Of a DNA stretch of 64,000 nt, positions 17,192-26,255 are shown piece by piece. Source of the stretch: Massilia sp. R2A-15. Lineage in GTDB: Bacteria; Pseudomonadota; Gammaproteobacteria; Burkholderiales; Burkholderiaceae_D. The stretch lies in the NCBI RefSeq assembly GCF_030704305.1, contig NZ_CP131935.1, forward strand, positions 1,922,001 through 1,986,000, in the 5' to 3' direction. How positions within the stretch are numbered: position 1 is the first letter of the stretch; every line of letters begins with the position of its first letter. Position numbers and translations under genes: made by a program. The notes beneath the pieces were generated by a model. The model was not told the DNA's origin, did not search any database, and saw only the letters and a program-made list of their open reading frames with translations.

Positions 17192-18439
17192 ATGAGCGAC
17201 GCCACAATCAAACGGCCAATGCTTACAGTGCGCGAGGCGCTCGACTTCATGCTCGATGCGGCGCGTCCGGTCATCGATTCCGAGATCGTGCCAACGCTGT
17301 GCGCCAACGGCCGTGTGCTCGTCGCGCCGCAGGCATCCACCATCGCGGTGCCATCGGCAGACAACACGCACATGGACGGCTACGCGGTCCGAGCCGCCGA
17401 TTGCGCGAGCGGCCAGGCGCGGCTGACCGTCAGCCAGCGCATTCCGGCCGGTCACGTCGGCGTGCGCCTCGAACCCGGCTGCGCCGCGCGCATCTTCACC
17501 GGCGCCATGATTCCCGAGGGCGCCGATGCCGTCGTAATGCAGGAACAATGCGAAGCGCACGAGGACGGCACGGTGACGATCAGGCACGCGCCAGCATCCG
17601 GTGAATGGATACGCCGTGCCGGCGAAGACATCACCGCGGGCGCGGTGATTCTGCCGGCCGGCACGCGCTTGCGCAGCCAGGAGCTTGGCCTGGCCGCCTC
17701 GGTCGGGCTGGCCGCGCTGCCGGTGGTGCGCAAGCTGCGCGTGGCCGTATTCTTCACCGGCGACGAGCTGACCATGCCCGGTGAAGCGCCCGGCGGCCAG
17801 CTGGCGCCCGGCGCGATCTACAATTCGAACCGCTTTACCCTGCGCGCGCTGCTGGAGAACCTCGGCTGCACGATCACCGATTTTGGCATCGTGCCCGACA
17901 CACTGGAAGCCACGCGCACCACATTGCGTAGCGCCGCGCGCGACAATGACCTGATCATCACCTCGGGCGGCGTATCGGTCGGCGAAGAGGACCACATCAA
18001 GCCGGCGGTGGAGGCGGAAGGGCGCCTGAACATGTGGCAGATCGCCGTCAAGCCAGGCAAGCCGCTGGCGTTCGGCGAAGTGCGGCGCGAAGGCGGCGAT
18101 GCGTTTTTCCTCGGCCTGCCGGGCAACCCGGTATCGAGCTTCATCACCTTCCTGCTGTTCGTGCGGCCATTCATCCTGCGCCTGCAGGGCGCGCCCGTGC
18201 AGCCGCCGCGCGGTTTTGCGATGCGCGCCGACTTCGACTGGTCCCGGCCGGACCGGCGCAACGAATTCCTGCGCGCCCGTATCAACGCCGAGGGCGGGCT
18301 CGATCTGTTCCCGAATCAAAGCTCGGGCGTGCTCACCTCTACCGTGTGGGGTGATGGGCTGATCGACAATCCACCAAACCAGGCGATCGCGCGTGGCGAC
18401 AGCGTGCGCTTTATCCCGTTCAGCGAATTACTGCATTAG
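17192..18439 (+). CDS. moeA: Molybdopterin molybdotransferase
   Basis: 415 aa. MoeA inserts molybdate into adenylylated molybdopterin. Landmarks: DNTHMDGYAVRA in the N-terminal domain, FTGAMIPEGADAVVMQE in the domain II/III hinge, SGGVSVGEEDHIKP in the MoaB-like catalytic domain, and FLGLPGNPVSSFITF. The start is 1 bp after the thrC stop and moaD follows 7 bp after its own stop, so thrC-moeA-moaD is one transcript. Full length. Confidence 0.95.
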   Translation: MSDATIKRPMLTVREALDFMLDAARPVIDSEIVPTLCANGRVLVAPQASTIAVPSADNTHMDGYAVRAADCASGQARLTVSQRIPAGHVGVRLEPGCAARIFTGAMIPEGADAVVMQEQCEAHEDGTVTIRHAPASGEWIRRAGEDITAGAVILPAGTRLRSQELGLAASVGLAALPVVRKLRVAVFFTGDELTMPGEAPGGQLAPGAIYNSNRFTLRALLENLGCTITDFGIVPDTLEATRTTLRSAARDNDLIITSGGVSVGEEDHIKPAVEAEGRLNMWQIAVKPGKPLAFGEVRREGGDAFFLGLPGNPVSSFITFLLFVRPFILRLQGAPVQPPRGFAMRADFDWSRPDRRNEFLRARINAEGGLDLFPNQSSGVLTSTVWGDGLIDNPPNQAIARGDSVRFIPFSELLH

Positions 18440-18446
18440 GCAACCA

Positions 18447-18704
18447 ATGAAAATCAAGCTGCGTTTTTTTGCCAGCGTCCGCGAGACGCTCGACCTGTCG
18501 CAAGAGGAGACGGAGATGCCTGCCGACGTGACGACCGTTGGCGCGGTGCGCACCCACCTTGCGGCACGCGGAGGTGTATGGGCCGAAGCCTTGGCGCCCG
18601 ATCGCTCGCTGCGCATGGCGTATAACCAGATCATGTGCGGCCCCCAGGTTCGGCTGACGGAAGGCTGCGAAGTGGCGTTCTTCCCGCCGGTGACCGGCGG
18701 CTAG
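18447..18704 (+). CDS. moaD: Molybdopterin synthase sulfur carrier subunit
   Basis: 85 aa ubiquitin-fold protein ending in the required Gly-Gly (FPPVTGG), which is thiocarboxylated to give sulfur for the dithiolene of molybdopterin. Start ATG 7 bp after moeA. Its usual partner gene moaE is missing downstream: the stop codon shares the palindrome CTAG with the stop of a convergent small gene, and a malonate cluster follows on the other strand. Confidence 0.93.
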   Translation: MKIKLRFFASVRETLDLSQEETEMPADVTTVGAVRTHLAARGGVWAEALAPDRSLRMAYNQIMCGPQVRLTEGCEVAFFPPVTGG

Positions 18705-18889
18705 GGTTTGCGCGACTGGTGGTAGCGGTAGCCGGTGAAGATTGCCGCCGCAGCCACAGAGTAGGCAAGCGACATCCAGAAGCTGTCGGCCAGCTTGACG
18801 CCGATGGCGAGGTCGACGGCGACCAGGATGGCGCATAGGATGGCGGCTTCCCGCAGGAACTGCATGATCCAGTGACGCGTTGACTGCAT
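18701..18889 (-). CDS. Small membrane protein, two predicted helices
   Basis: 62 aa with hydrophobic segments at about 13-30 (AAILCAILVAVDLAIGV) and 35-52 (FWMSLAYSVAAAAIFTGY) and a basic C-terminus (RYHQSRKP). A GGGAGCG site lies 5 bp before the ATG, supporting expression. It lies 29 bp after mdcH on the same strand and could be the last gene of the malonate operon. Its stop shares CTAG with the moaD stop on the other strand. Function unknown. Confidence 0.6.
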   Translation of the reverse strand: MQSTRHWIMQFLREAAILCAILVAVDLAIGVKLADSFWMSLAYSVAAAAIFTGYRYHQSRKP

Positions 18890-18918
18890 GATCGCTCCCG
18901 TGAACTGATGGATCTATC

Positions 18919-19806
18919 TTAACTCACCCGCTCGAACCAGGAAACGATTCCGTCAATGCTGCGGAAATCCGCGACCGAGCGGCACGGGATCTGCGGATGT
19001 CGTGCCTGCAGCATGCGCGCAAGCGCCGCGCCGGGCCCAAGTTCCAGCGCAATGTTGATGCCGGCTTCGATGGCGACGTCCATGCAGGCATCCCAGACGA
19101 TCGTCTCGACGAGCTGGCGCGACAGCGCTTCGATGGCACGCGACTTGCCGACGATGGTTTCGGCGCAGATCCCCGACAGCACCGGACACGCCTGCGGCGC
19201 GAAGTCGGCAGTCTCAAGTTCTGCGATGAAGGGCGCGACCGCCCTGGCCATCAATGGCGTGTGGGAGGCGATGCCAACGGGTAGCCGCTGCAGCCTGGCG
19301 CCGGCCTGTGCGATCACGTGTTCAAGGCCTGCCAGTGTGTTTTCCAATCCGCCGGCGATGCAGCTATCGTGGCCAGTCACGATGGCGACCGTGAAGCCAT
19401 TCGCGCCGGCGATCGTGCGAACGCGGTCGACAGGCATGGCGCTGATGGCGACGAGCGCCTGCGGCGCGGTGACCGACGCATCCATTAGCTGCGCGCGCCG
19501 TGCCGCAATGCGGACCGCATCGACCGGCGCCAGCGCGCCGGCCACCCCGTACGCCGACAGTTCGCCGACGCTGTAGCCGGCCACTAGCGACGGCGCCGGC
19601 AGTCGCGTCTTCAGCGCTTCCCACATCGCCAGCGTCGCGCCGACAACTGAAGGTTGCGCAATGCGATTCTCGAACAGAGTATCCCTGTCAAACTGGCCAA
19701 GGTTGCTGATCAGTGCCGCGGCCCGCGCATCGGTGCGTGCGAGATCGAACATGCCGGGGCTTTGCCCGCCCTGGCCGGGGCACAGCAGGAGCAATCGCAC
19801 GCTCAT
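18919..19806 (-). CDS. mdcH: Malonate decarboxylase malonyl-CoA acyltransferase subunit
   Basis: 295 aa, FabD-like acyltransferase fold. CPGQGGQSPGMF at residues 9-20, nucleophile Ser79 in GYSVGELSAYG, catalytic His182 in ASHTPLM. In the Mdc system it loads malonyl onto the acyl-carrier subunit so the decarboxylation cycle can start. The ATG overlaps the mdcB stop (ATGA). Last recognised gene of the operon. The Tyr in GYSVG replaces the more common His of GHSxG, as is usual for MdcH. Confidence 0.93.
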   Translation of the reverse strand: MSVRLLLLCPGQGGQSPGMFDLARTDARAAALISNLGQFDRDTLFENRIAQPSVVGATLAMWEALKTRLPAPSLVAGYSVGELSAYGVAGALAPVDAVRIAARRAQLMDASVTAPQALVAISAMPVDRVRTIAGANGFTVAIVTGHDSCIAGGLENTLAGLEHVIAQAGARLQRLPVGIASHTPLMARAVAPFIAELETADFAPQACPVLSGICAETIVGKSRAIEALSRQLVETIVWDACMDVAIEAGINIALELGPGAALARMLQARHPQIPCRSVADFRSIDGIVSWFERVS

Positions 19807-20693
19807 GGCCCGATACCACCCAAATACGCGTGAACGAGGCAGGTGGCGGCCAGCAGGTCGGCCGCGCCGCCAGGCGAGATGCGTTCGGCCACGAACGCCT
19901 GATGACAGGCGATGGCGTAGCTGCGCCATTCCGGATGCGCGGTGCCGCCCATCTCGATGAAACACGAGGCATGCTGGCGCACCGTCGAAGCGGCCTGCGC
20001 GCCGCCACGATACAGAACATTGGTGTCGCTGACATGGGCCATCAGCGCAAACAGCGCGTCGATGCGGGCGAATTGCATGCTGCGGCCCGCGGCCAGTGTG
20101 CGGCGCAACGCGGGAAGGCCAACCTCGAACACGGACGGCAGGCCAAGCGCGCCTTCCTCGCGCGCGCCGCTGGCCGAATGAAGGGCCGCGGCCTGCAATC
20201 CATGCGACGTGGCGCCGGCGGGACGGGTATGCGCCGCCAAATCTTCGCCCCAGCGAATCAGCATCACGGCGCGCAGGCCATTGGCGCCTGGCGCTATCCC
20301 TTGCGCACGGGCGAGGCCGATCGAGGCGCACAGCATGCCAAGGCTGAAAATGGCGCCGCGATGGGTGTTGATGCCGCCGGTCGCGCGCATCATCCGCGCC
20401 TCGGCTTCGATGCCGAGCTGCTTCAACACGGCGAACGGCGCGTCGTCGAAGCCCGCGCGGCAGATGCGGGCGAAATAGTGGCGCAGCGCGAACATGCTGC
20501 GAACGAAGGTGGCCGCCGTCATGTCGGTGTGGCTGCCGTTATCGACCAGCGACACCAGTCCAGGCTTGGGGTACAGGATCAATTCGGTGTGCAGGCAGCC
20601 GACGGCGATGCGTGCGACCTCCGCGCAAAAGCGGCGCGGATTGGTTGCAGGGCGCGCGACCGGCGCCAGCATTGCGGGCGCGACGAGGTTCAC
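19803..20693 (-). CDS. mdcB: Triphosphoribosyl-dephospho-CoA synthase
   Basis: 296 aa with a GTG start chosen because GTGA overlaps the mdcG stop; upstream residues in the same frame are not protein-like. CitG/MdcB family: ILYPKPGLVSLVDNGSHTDM, RATGGINTHRGAIFSLG and HVSDTNVLYRGG are the family blocks. It makes 2'-(5''-triphosphoribosyl)-3'-dephospho-CoA, precursor of the prosthetic group of MdcC, from ATP and dephospho-CoA. Works with MdcG next door. An unusual start codon may hold its level low. Confidence 0.92.
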   Translation of the reverse strand: MNLVAPAMLAPVARPATNPRRFCAEVARIAVGCLHTELILYPKPGLVSLVDNGSHTDMTAATFVRSMFALRHYFARICRAGFDDAPFAVLKQLGIEAEARMMRATGGINTHRGAIFSLGMLCASIGLARAQGIAPGANGLRAVMLIRWGEDLAAHTRPAGATSHGLQAAALHSASGAREEGALGLPSVFEVGLPALRRTLAAGRSMQFARIDALFALMAHVSDTNVLYRGGAQAASTVRQHASCFIEMGGTAHPEWRSYAIACHQAFVAERISPGGAADLLAATCLVHAYLGGIGP

Positions 20694-21319
20694 GCGTCCT
20701 CCAGGGTCGCCAGAAGCTCCGCGACAGGCGCCAGCCGAACTGCGGCGGCCCCTTTGACCAGCACCCGCTCCGCGCCGGCCCATTCTTTCCACGCGACTGC
20801 ATCCCCCGACGGGAAAACGATTTCGCCGTCCAGCGGCAACGCGCTTGCGGCCATCAATGCCAGCCCCGCGTCGAGCGTGGCGCGGGTACGCGGATGGAAC
20901 AGTAGGTCGATGTCCGATTTGGCAGTCAGGTAGCCTTGGCCCGTAATCGCCTGCAGCGCCAGGGATCCAAATGCGCGCAGGGGAAGGCCCGAGCGGACCA
21001 ACGCGCTGAGATCGGGGCGCCAGTGCGCGGGTGCTGCGTGGGCGGCGTCGGACAGCGAGAGTGGCGGCGCGGTTTCGGCAACATCGCTTTCCAGCGCGTG
21101 CAAAGCGATGCGGCGTTTGACGCCGACCGCATCGGGCGGCATGGCGAGGCCCAGGCTGACCGTGCCCGGCGCGGCGCCGGCTTCATCGCGGCGCACCACC
21201 ACAGGCCAGCCTTGCTGCTTCCACTGTTCCATCGCCCCGTGCTGGCCGGGGAGGGCGCGCGCAAGCGCCGCGTCCCATCCGCGCCCCGTCAGCCAGACCA
21301 TGTCATGGCGCGAGTACAT
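20690..21319 (-). CDS. mdcG: Phosphoribosyl-dephospho-CoA transferase (malonate decarboxylase holo-ACP synthase)
   Basis: 209 aa. Start at 21319 (MYSRHDMVWL) keeps the HD-hydrophobic-WL motif with which MdcG proteins open and overlaps the end of mdcE by 17 bases; an ATG at 21301 is a weaker alternative. A nucleotidyltransferase-like centre is visible: GSLALQAITGQGYLTAKSDI then DLLF, with the paired Asp residues. It transfers the phosphoribosyl-dephospho-CoA group to Ser of MdcC. Confidence 0.88.
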   Translation of the reverse strand: MYSRHDMVWLTGRGWDAALARALPGQHGAMEQWKQQGWPVVVRRDEAGAAPGTVSLGLAMPPDAVGVKRRIALHALESDVAETAPPLSLSDAAHAAPAHWRPDLSALVRSGLPLRAFGSLALQAITGQGYLTAKSDIDLLFHPRTRATLDAGLALMAASALPLDGEIVFPSGDAVAWKEWAGAERVLVKGAAAVRLAPVAELLATLEDA

Positions 21320-22019
21320 CGCTACCCGAGACGATCGCATCGATGACGCGCTGCGCGAGCTTGCGGCCGCCGCGCGCCTGTCCGAGCACGCCGCGCAAAT
21401 CGCCGCCATTCGACGCGTCGAGCGCCTGCTGCAGTTGCGCCGTCAGGTCGCCGCTCCAGATTTCCTGCACGCCGCCCATGCGCAGGTAGTTTTCCGGACC
21501 CGGGGCGAACACCGGATTGGATGCGGCCAGTTCGACCAGCCGCTCTTCCGGTACTTTCGTAATGCGCGCCATCGCCGGCAATCCCATCACGCGGATGGTG
21601 GCGTCGGGCAGCGCGTAGCAGGCGTCGGCCATCAGGCCGCTGGTGATGAAGCCGCCCGACAGCGCCTGGTCGTACACCAGCGCGATGACCTTGTGACCCT
21701 GGCGCCGCGCCAGTTCGACGCATTTGCCCAGGTGCGCCATGTAGCTGTTGATGCCTAACATTTCATCTCGATGGCGCAGGCGCTGGCCCTGGGTATCGAC
21801 CAGCATCAGAATCGGCCGCCCGGGATGTTCGCGGACCGTCTCCAGCACGAAGCGCGCCTGCGCCAGCGCGATTTCTACGCCGATGGGCGCATGGCCGGTC
21901 GTGCCGACGACGGCGATGGTCTGCTCGCCTGCCTGCGCGCTGCCGCTCAGGAAGTTGTCTTCTTCAGTGATCGCGTGGCCGCGCGGGAACAGGGCGCCGG
22001 CGAGTGCTTTCCAGTCCAT
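21303..22019 (-). CDS. mdcE: Malonate decarboxylase gamma subunit
   Basis: 238 aa, carboxyltransferase/crotonase-like fold. Pairs with MdcD as the decarboxylase that releases CO2 from malonyl-S-ACP. Family blocks visible: HAITEEDNFLSG, VVGTTGHAPIGVEIAL, VDTQGQRLRHRDEMLGINSY and YDQALSGGFITSGL. Its ATG overlaps the mdcD stop by one base (TGATG). Full length. Confidence 0.92.
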   Translation of the reverse strand: MDWKALAGALFPRGHAITEEDNFLSGSAQAGEQTIAVVGTTGHAPIGVEIALAQARFVLETVREHPGRPILMLVDTQGQRLRHRDEMLGINSYMAHLGKCVELARRQGHKVIALVYDQALSGGFITSGLMADACYALPDATIRVMGLPAMARITKVPEERLVELAASNPVFAPGPENYLRMGGVQEIWSGDLTAQLQQALDASNGGDLRGVLGQARGGRKLAQRVIDAIVSGSDVLAP

Positions 22020-22915
22020 CAGCGGCCTCCCAGTTGATGCGAAGCGACGGCCGCCATGAAATCGGCGGCATCGAGCATTGGAATTGCCTCCGGCCGCGCG
22101 ACGCCCAGAGCGGCCCAGATATCCAGCGGCTCGGACATCGCGCCGAAGCGCTCGATGCGCTCGCCGAGCATCGCCTGTTCCTGCTCCAGGTCCTGCAGGC
22201 TCAATGCGGTCGTTTGCCCGCGGAAGGCGGCAACGGTATCGATGGCGGCCTGGCGGAAAGCCTCCACCGAATCGGCCACCACTGCCTGGCAGTCGCCCAG
22301 CAGGTAGCGGTGCTTGCCGCCGGTGGTGCGCCACACCAGGGCGCGGTCGCGCGAATCGAATTCCTCGACGCCGCCGGCGGTTTCAATGACCTCCGGCCCC
22401 GACATCGCGAGGCGTCCTTCTTCGGACATGACGATCGCATTGGTGCAGCGCGCGACGATGCCCATGCCGCCGAATACGCCGTTGCTGCCGCCGGCCAGCG
22501 TGATGACCGCCACGCCGGCCGCGCGCGCATCGAGCACCGCGCGCATCACTTCGGACACGGCGATCAGGCCGGCGTTCGCTTCATGCAGGCGCACGCCGCC
22601 GGTTTCCAAAAGCAGCACCACCGCGCCGATTTTCTCGATGACGGCGCGCTTGAGCAGGCCGACCAGCTTGGCGCCGTGGACTTCACCCACCGCGCCGCCC
22701 ATGAAGCCGCCTTCCTGGGCCGCCGCGAAGACCGGTTCCCCGGCCAGCAGCGCGCGGCCGACGATGACGCCGTCGTCGAACGATACAGGCGCGTCCAGCT
22801 GGCCCAGGTGCGGGCTGACGATGCGCGCCGACGGCGGCAGGAATTCGACAAAACTGTCGCCGTCGAACAAGCGGGCGATGCGCTCGCGCGCGGTCAGTTC
22901 GAGATAGCTGCTCAT
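22019..22915 (-). CDS. mdcD: Malonate decarboxylase beta subunit
   Basis: 298 aa, carboxyltransferase-domain protein. Blocks SYLELTARERIARLFD, FAAAQEGGFMGGAVGEVHGA, LLLETGGVRLHEANAG and GGSNGVFGGMGIV include the oxyanion-hole glycines expected of the family. Starts in the mdcC stop (ATGA). Forms the decarboxylase with MdcE; the reaction is biotin-independent because no biotin carrier or membrane decarboxylase subunits are present. Confidence 0.94.
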   Translation of the reverse strand: MSSYLELTARERIARLFDGDSFVEFLPPSARIVSPHLGQLDAPVSFDDGVIVGRALLAGEPVFAAAQEGGFMGGAVGEVHGAKLVGLLKRAVIEKIGAVVLLLETGGVRLHEANAGLIAVSEVMRAVLDARAAGVAVITLAGGSNGVFGGMGIVARCTNAIVMSEEGRLAMSGPEVIETAGGVEEFDSRDRALVWRTTGGKHRYLLGDCQAVVADSVEAFRQAAIDTVAAFRGQTTALSLQDLEQEQAMLGERIERFGAMSEPLDIWAALGVARPEAIPMLDAADFMAAVASHQLGGR

Positions 22916-23226
22916 GGCGCCCCTTCCAGCATGGTCTCGACCGCCTGGTCGAGGCGCAGGCTCACCACCGCCGGCGTGGCGCCCATGTCGTTGATGGCGA
23001 TGCGCGTGTCCTTCAGCTGCCAGCGCTGGTGAAAGTCCTGCATCACCGCCTGCCAGGTCGCGCCGAAGCCGACAGCCGCGGTCTTGATTTCGATGGTGCA
23101 GGCGCCTGCCAGCGGCGCCGATTCGATCAGCACTTCCAGGTTGCCCGAGCCGACCACGCCGACCACCTGCGGCTGCGGGGGCAGCACGCGGGTGCCGTGT
23201 TCAAACCGATATTCCAGCGTTTCCAT
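22912..23226 (-). CDS. mdcC: Malonate decarboxylase acyl-carrier protein (delta subunit)
   Basis: 104 aa. The prosthetic-group serine is Ser27 in VGSGNLEVL, the family attachment motif, which carries the phosphoribosyl-dephospho-CoA arm. The fold is the CitD/MdcC type rather than a fatty-acid ACP. It starts 12 bp after mdcA and its stop overlaps mdcD. Acetyl and malonyl groups are exchanged on its thiol during catalysis. Confidence 0.94.
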   Translation of the reverse strand: METLEYRFEHGTRVLPPQPQVVGVVGSGNLEVLIESAPLAGACTIEIKTAAVGFGATWQAVMQDFHQRWQLKDTRIAINDMGATPAVVSLRLDQAVETMLEGAP

Positions 23227-23238
23227 GTGTTCGATTCC

Positions 23239-24906
23239 TTACCAGTTCCGGAAGCGGCGCGGGGGCGCGTACAGCCCACCGGACGCGCGCACCAGGTCTT
23301 TCATGTTCTTAGCGGCCAGCAGGTCGCGCGAGGCGAGCCGTTTGTCCACGCCGATGTCCTCGGCGCGTTGAATGATGCCGCGGTCGCGCAGGTTTTCGAC
23401 CATGCGCCTGTCGCGCGCCATGCCAACCGGCGTGTAGCCGGCCACGCCGCGAATCGCCTGCTCGCGCTCCTCGTCGGTGCGGCACAGCAGCAGGTTGGCG
23501 ATGCCTTCCTCGGTGAGGATGTGGGTCACGTCGTCGCCGTAGATCATCACCGGCGGGATGTCGAAGCCTGCCTGCTCGGCGAGTTCCCACGCATCGAGCT
23601 TGTCGACGAAGGCCGGCTGCATATGCTCGCGGAAGGTCTCGACGATCTGCACCACCAGCTTCTGGCCCCGCGGGATCGTGTTGCGGCCTTCGCGCGCTTG
23701 GCGGCCGGCCTTGAGCCAAGCCTCGCTGGCATGGCGTCGCCCGCGCGCGTCCGCCCCCATGTTCGGGGCGCCGCCGAAGCCGGCAATGCGCCCGGCTGTG
23801 GCGGTGGACGAATTGCCCTGCATGTCGATCTGCAGCGTAGAGCCGATGAACATGTCGCAGGCGTAGTGGCCGGCCGCCTGGCACAGCGCGCGGTTGCTGC
23901 GCATGCTGCCGTCGGGTCCGACCGCAAACACGTCGGGCCGCGCGCGGATGTAGTCTTCCATTCCCAGCTCTGAGCCGAAGGAGTGGACCGATTCGACGAA
24001 GCCGGCTTCGATCGCCGGAATCAGGGCAGGGTGGGGATTGAGCGCCCAGTGGCGGCAGATCTTGCCCTTCAGGCCCAGCGACTCGGCGTAGGTCGGCAGC
24101 AGCAGTTCGATCGCCGCGGTGTCGAAGCCGATGCCGTGGTTCAGGCGCTGCACGCCGTACTCCGCGTAGATGCCCTTGATGGCCATCATTGCCATCAGCA
24201 CCTGGATTTCGGAGATCAGCGCGGGGTCGCGTGTGAACAGCGGCTCGATATAGTATGGATCGGGCGACTGCACCACGAAGTCCACCCAGTCGCCCGGGAT
24301 GTCGACCCGCGGCAGCGTCTCCATGATGCGGTTCACCTGCACGATCACGATACCGTTCTTGAAGGCGGTGGCCTCGACGATCGGCGGCGTGTCCTCGGTG
24401 TTCGGGCCCGTGTACAGGTTGCCGTGGCGGTCGGCCGCTTCGGCCGCGACCAGGCACACGCGCGGCGGCAGGTCGATGAAGTAGCGGCTGAACAGCTCGA
24501 GGTAGGTGTGGATCGCGCCGATATTGAGCTTGCCGGCGGCGACCAGCTTGGCCACGCGGCCGGCCTGCGGGCCGGAGAACGAGAAATCGAGGCGCGAGGC
24601 GACGCCGCGCTCGAACACGTCGAGGTGCTCCGGCAGCGCCAGCACCGACTGCAGCATGTGCAGCTGGTTGATGCGCGCCGGGTCGAGCGCGGCCAGCGCC
24701 TTGCCGAGGAAGTCGGCCTGCTTCTGGTTATTCCCCTCCAGGCAGACCCGGTCGCCGCATTCGAGTACGTTGTGCAGCAGGTCGCCGATGCGCGCCGCCG
24801 GGACAGCCTTGCCGTCGAGGGCGTCTTTCAACACGTCGCGCGCCCGCGCCAGCCGGCCGGCGCGGTTCGTCTCAAGGGTGTTCCAGGCTTTCGGCGGCGC
24901 GTTCAC
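23239..24906 (-). CDS. mdcA: Malonate decarboxylase alpha subunit (acetyl-S-ACP:malonate ACP transferase)
   Basis: 555 aa. Start is the GTG at 24906, one base overlapped with the dctM stop (TAGTG) and preceded by GGGAG; the ORF open further upstream is only the dctM antiframe extension. CoA-transferase-like protein with KGKICRHWALNPHPALIPAI, SFGSELGMEDYIRARPDVFA and QIDMQGNSSTATAGRIAGFG blocks, all standard in MdcA. It swaps acetyl for malonyl on MdcC, releasing acetate. The first enzyme gene after the transporter genes. Confidence 0.95.
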   Translation of the reverse strand: MNAPPKAWNTLETNRAGRLARARDVLKDALDGKAVPAARIGDLLHNVLECGDRVCLEGNNQKQADFLGKALAALDPARINQLHMLQSVLALPEHLDVFERGVASRLDFSFSGPQAGRVAKLVAAGKLNIGAIHTYLELFSRYFIDLPPRVCLVAAEAADRHGNLYTGPNTEDTPPIVEATAFKNGIVIVQVNRIMETLPRVDIPGDWVDFVVQSPDPYYIEPLFTRDPALISEIQVLMAMMAIKGIYAEYGVQRLNHGIGFDTAAIELLLPTYAESLGLKGKICRHWALNPHPALIPAIEAGFVESVHSFGSELGMEDYIRARPDVFAVGPDGSMRSNRALCQAAGHYACDMFIGSTLQIDMQGNSSTATAGRIAGFGGAPNMGADARGRRHASEAWLKAGRQAREGRNTIPRGQKLVVQIVETFREHMQPAFVDKLDAWELAEQAGFDIPPVMIYGDDVTHILTEEGIANLLLCRTDEEREQAIRGVAGYTPVGMARDRRMVENLRDRGIIQRAEDIGVDKRLASRDLLAAKNMKDLVRASGGLYAPPRRFRNW

Positions 24907-26255
24907 TACTTCGCTCCCATCAGGATGTTCGGCAGGCTTGTGGCGATGCCGGGGAAGAGGCACAGCAGGATCACCGCGACGAACATCAGTCCGACGAACG
25001 GCATCACGCCCCAGATCACGTCCTTCAGCGGTATGTCGGGCGCGATGTTCTTGATGACGAAGATGTTCAGGCCCACCGGCGGGTGAATCAGGCCCATCTC
25101 CATCACCACCGTCATGACGACGCCGAACCAGATCAGGTCGAAGCCGGCGGCTTTCAACGGCGGCAGGATGATGGGCGCGGTCATGAGGATGATCGACACC
25201 GGCGGCAGGAAGAAGCCGAACACGATCACCATCAGCAGAATCACCGCCAGCAGCAGCCAGCGCGACAGGTGCATGTCCACCACCCACTGCGCGGCGGACT
25301 GGCTGATGTGCAGGTAGCTCATCACGTACGAATACAGCAACGACATGCCGATAATGAGCAGCAGCATGGTCGATTCCTTGATCGTCGAGGTCAGGATGGG
25401 CGACAGGTCCTTCGGGCGCCACACCCGGTACACGATGGCGATCAGTACCATCGCCAGCATGGCGCCAAGGCCCGCGGTTTCGGACGGCGTGGCGTAGCCG
25501 CCGTACAGCGCGATCATCACGCCGATCAGCAGGACGATGAAGGGCAGCACGCGCGGCAGCATTTCCACCTTCTCGCGCAGCGTGAAATGTTCGACCTCGA
25601 GGTAGGCCGACTTGGCGCCGCCGCCTTCGTACAAGGCCAGCGCCATCGCATACTCCTTACGGGCGCGGTACACGGCGTAGCCGGCGAACAGGATCACCAG
25701 CAGCAGGCCGGGGCCGATCCCGGCCAGGAACAGGCGCCCGAGCGACTGCTCCGCGGCGACCGCGTAGAGGATCATGGTGATGGACGGCGGCAGCAGGATG
25801 CCCAGCGTACCGCCGGCGGCGATGATGCCTGCCGCGAAGCCTGGCGAGTAGCCGCGTTTGCGCATCTCCGGAATGCCCGCCGAGCCGATCGCCGAGCAGG
25901 TGGCGGGCGACGAGCCGGCCATTGCGGCAAACAGCGCGCAGGCGAACACGTTGGCGATTCCCAGCCCGCCCGGCACCTTGTGCAGCCAGGTGTGGATGGC
26001 CGAGTACAGGTCCTTGCCGGCGGGTGACTTGCCGATCGCCGCGCCCTTCAGGATAAACAACGGGATCGACAGCAGCGTGATCGACGCCATCTCCTCGTAG
26101 ACGTTCTGGGTGATGGTGTCGAGCGAGGACGACGGCATGAAGAAGTACATGAACGAGGTGGCGACGACGCCCAGCGCGAAGGCGATCGGCATCCCGGAGA
26201 ACATCACGACCAGCGTGACGGCGCCGTACAGCGCGCCCAAAGTCAGATCGCTCAT
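24906..26255 (-). CDS. TRAP transporter large permease (DctM family), probable malonate uptake
   Basis: 449 aa with about 12 membrane segments. DctM landmarks: FSGMPIAFALGV, LLSIPLFILKGA, MAGSSPATCSAIGS and GGTLGILLPPSI. ATG overlaps the dctQ stop (ATGA). Forms the sodium-driven import channel with DctQ and the binding protein. Being fused into the mdc operon by overlapping codons, its cargo is most likely malonate. Most described mdc operons use MdcLM or MdcF carriers instead; TRAP-type malonate carriers are known beside other malonate enzymes in rhizobia. Confidence 0.9.
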   Translation of the reverse strand: MSDLTLGALYGAVTLVVMFSGMPIAFALGVVATSFMYFFMPSSSLDTITQNVYEEMASITLLSIPLFILKGAAIGKSPAGKDLYSAIHTWLHKVPGGLGIANVFACALFAAMAGSSPATCSAIGSAGIPEMRKRGYSPGFAAGIIAAGGTLGILLPPSITMILYAVAAEQSLGRLFLAGIGPGLLLVILFAGYAVYRARKEYAMALALYEGGGAKSAYLEVEHFTLREKVEMLPRVLPFIVLLIGVMIALYGGYATPSETAGLGAMLAMVLIAIVYRVWRPKDLSPILTSTIKESTMLLLIIGMSLLYSYVMSYLHISQSAAQWVVDMHLSRWLLLAVILLMVIVFGFFLPPVSIILMTAPIILPPLKAAGFDLIWFGVVMTVVMEMGLIHPPVGLNIFVIKNIAPDIPLKDVIWGVMPFVGLMFVAVILLCLFPGIATSLPNILMGAK

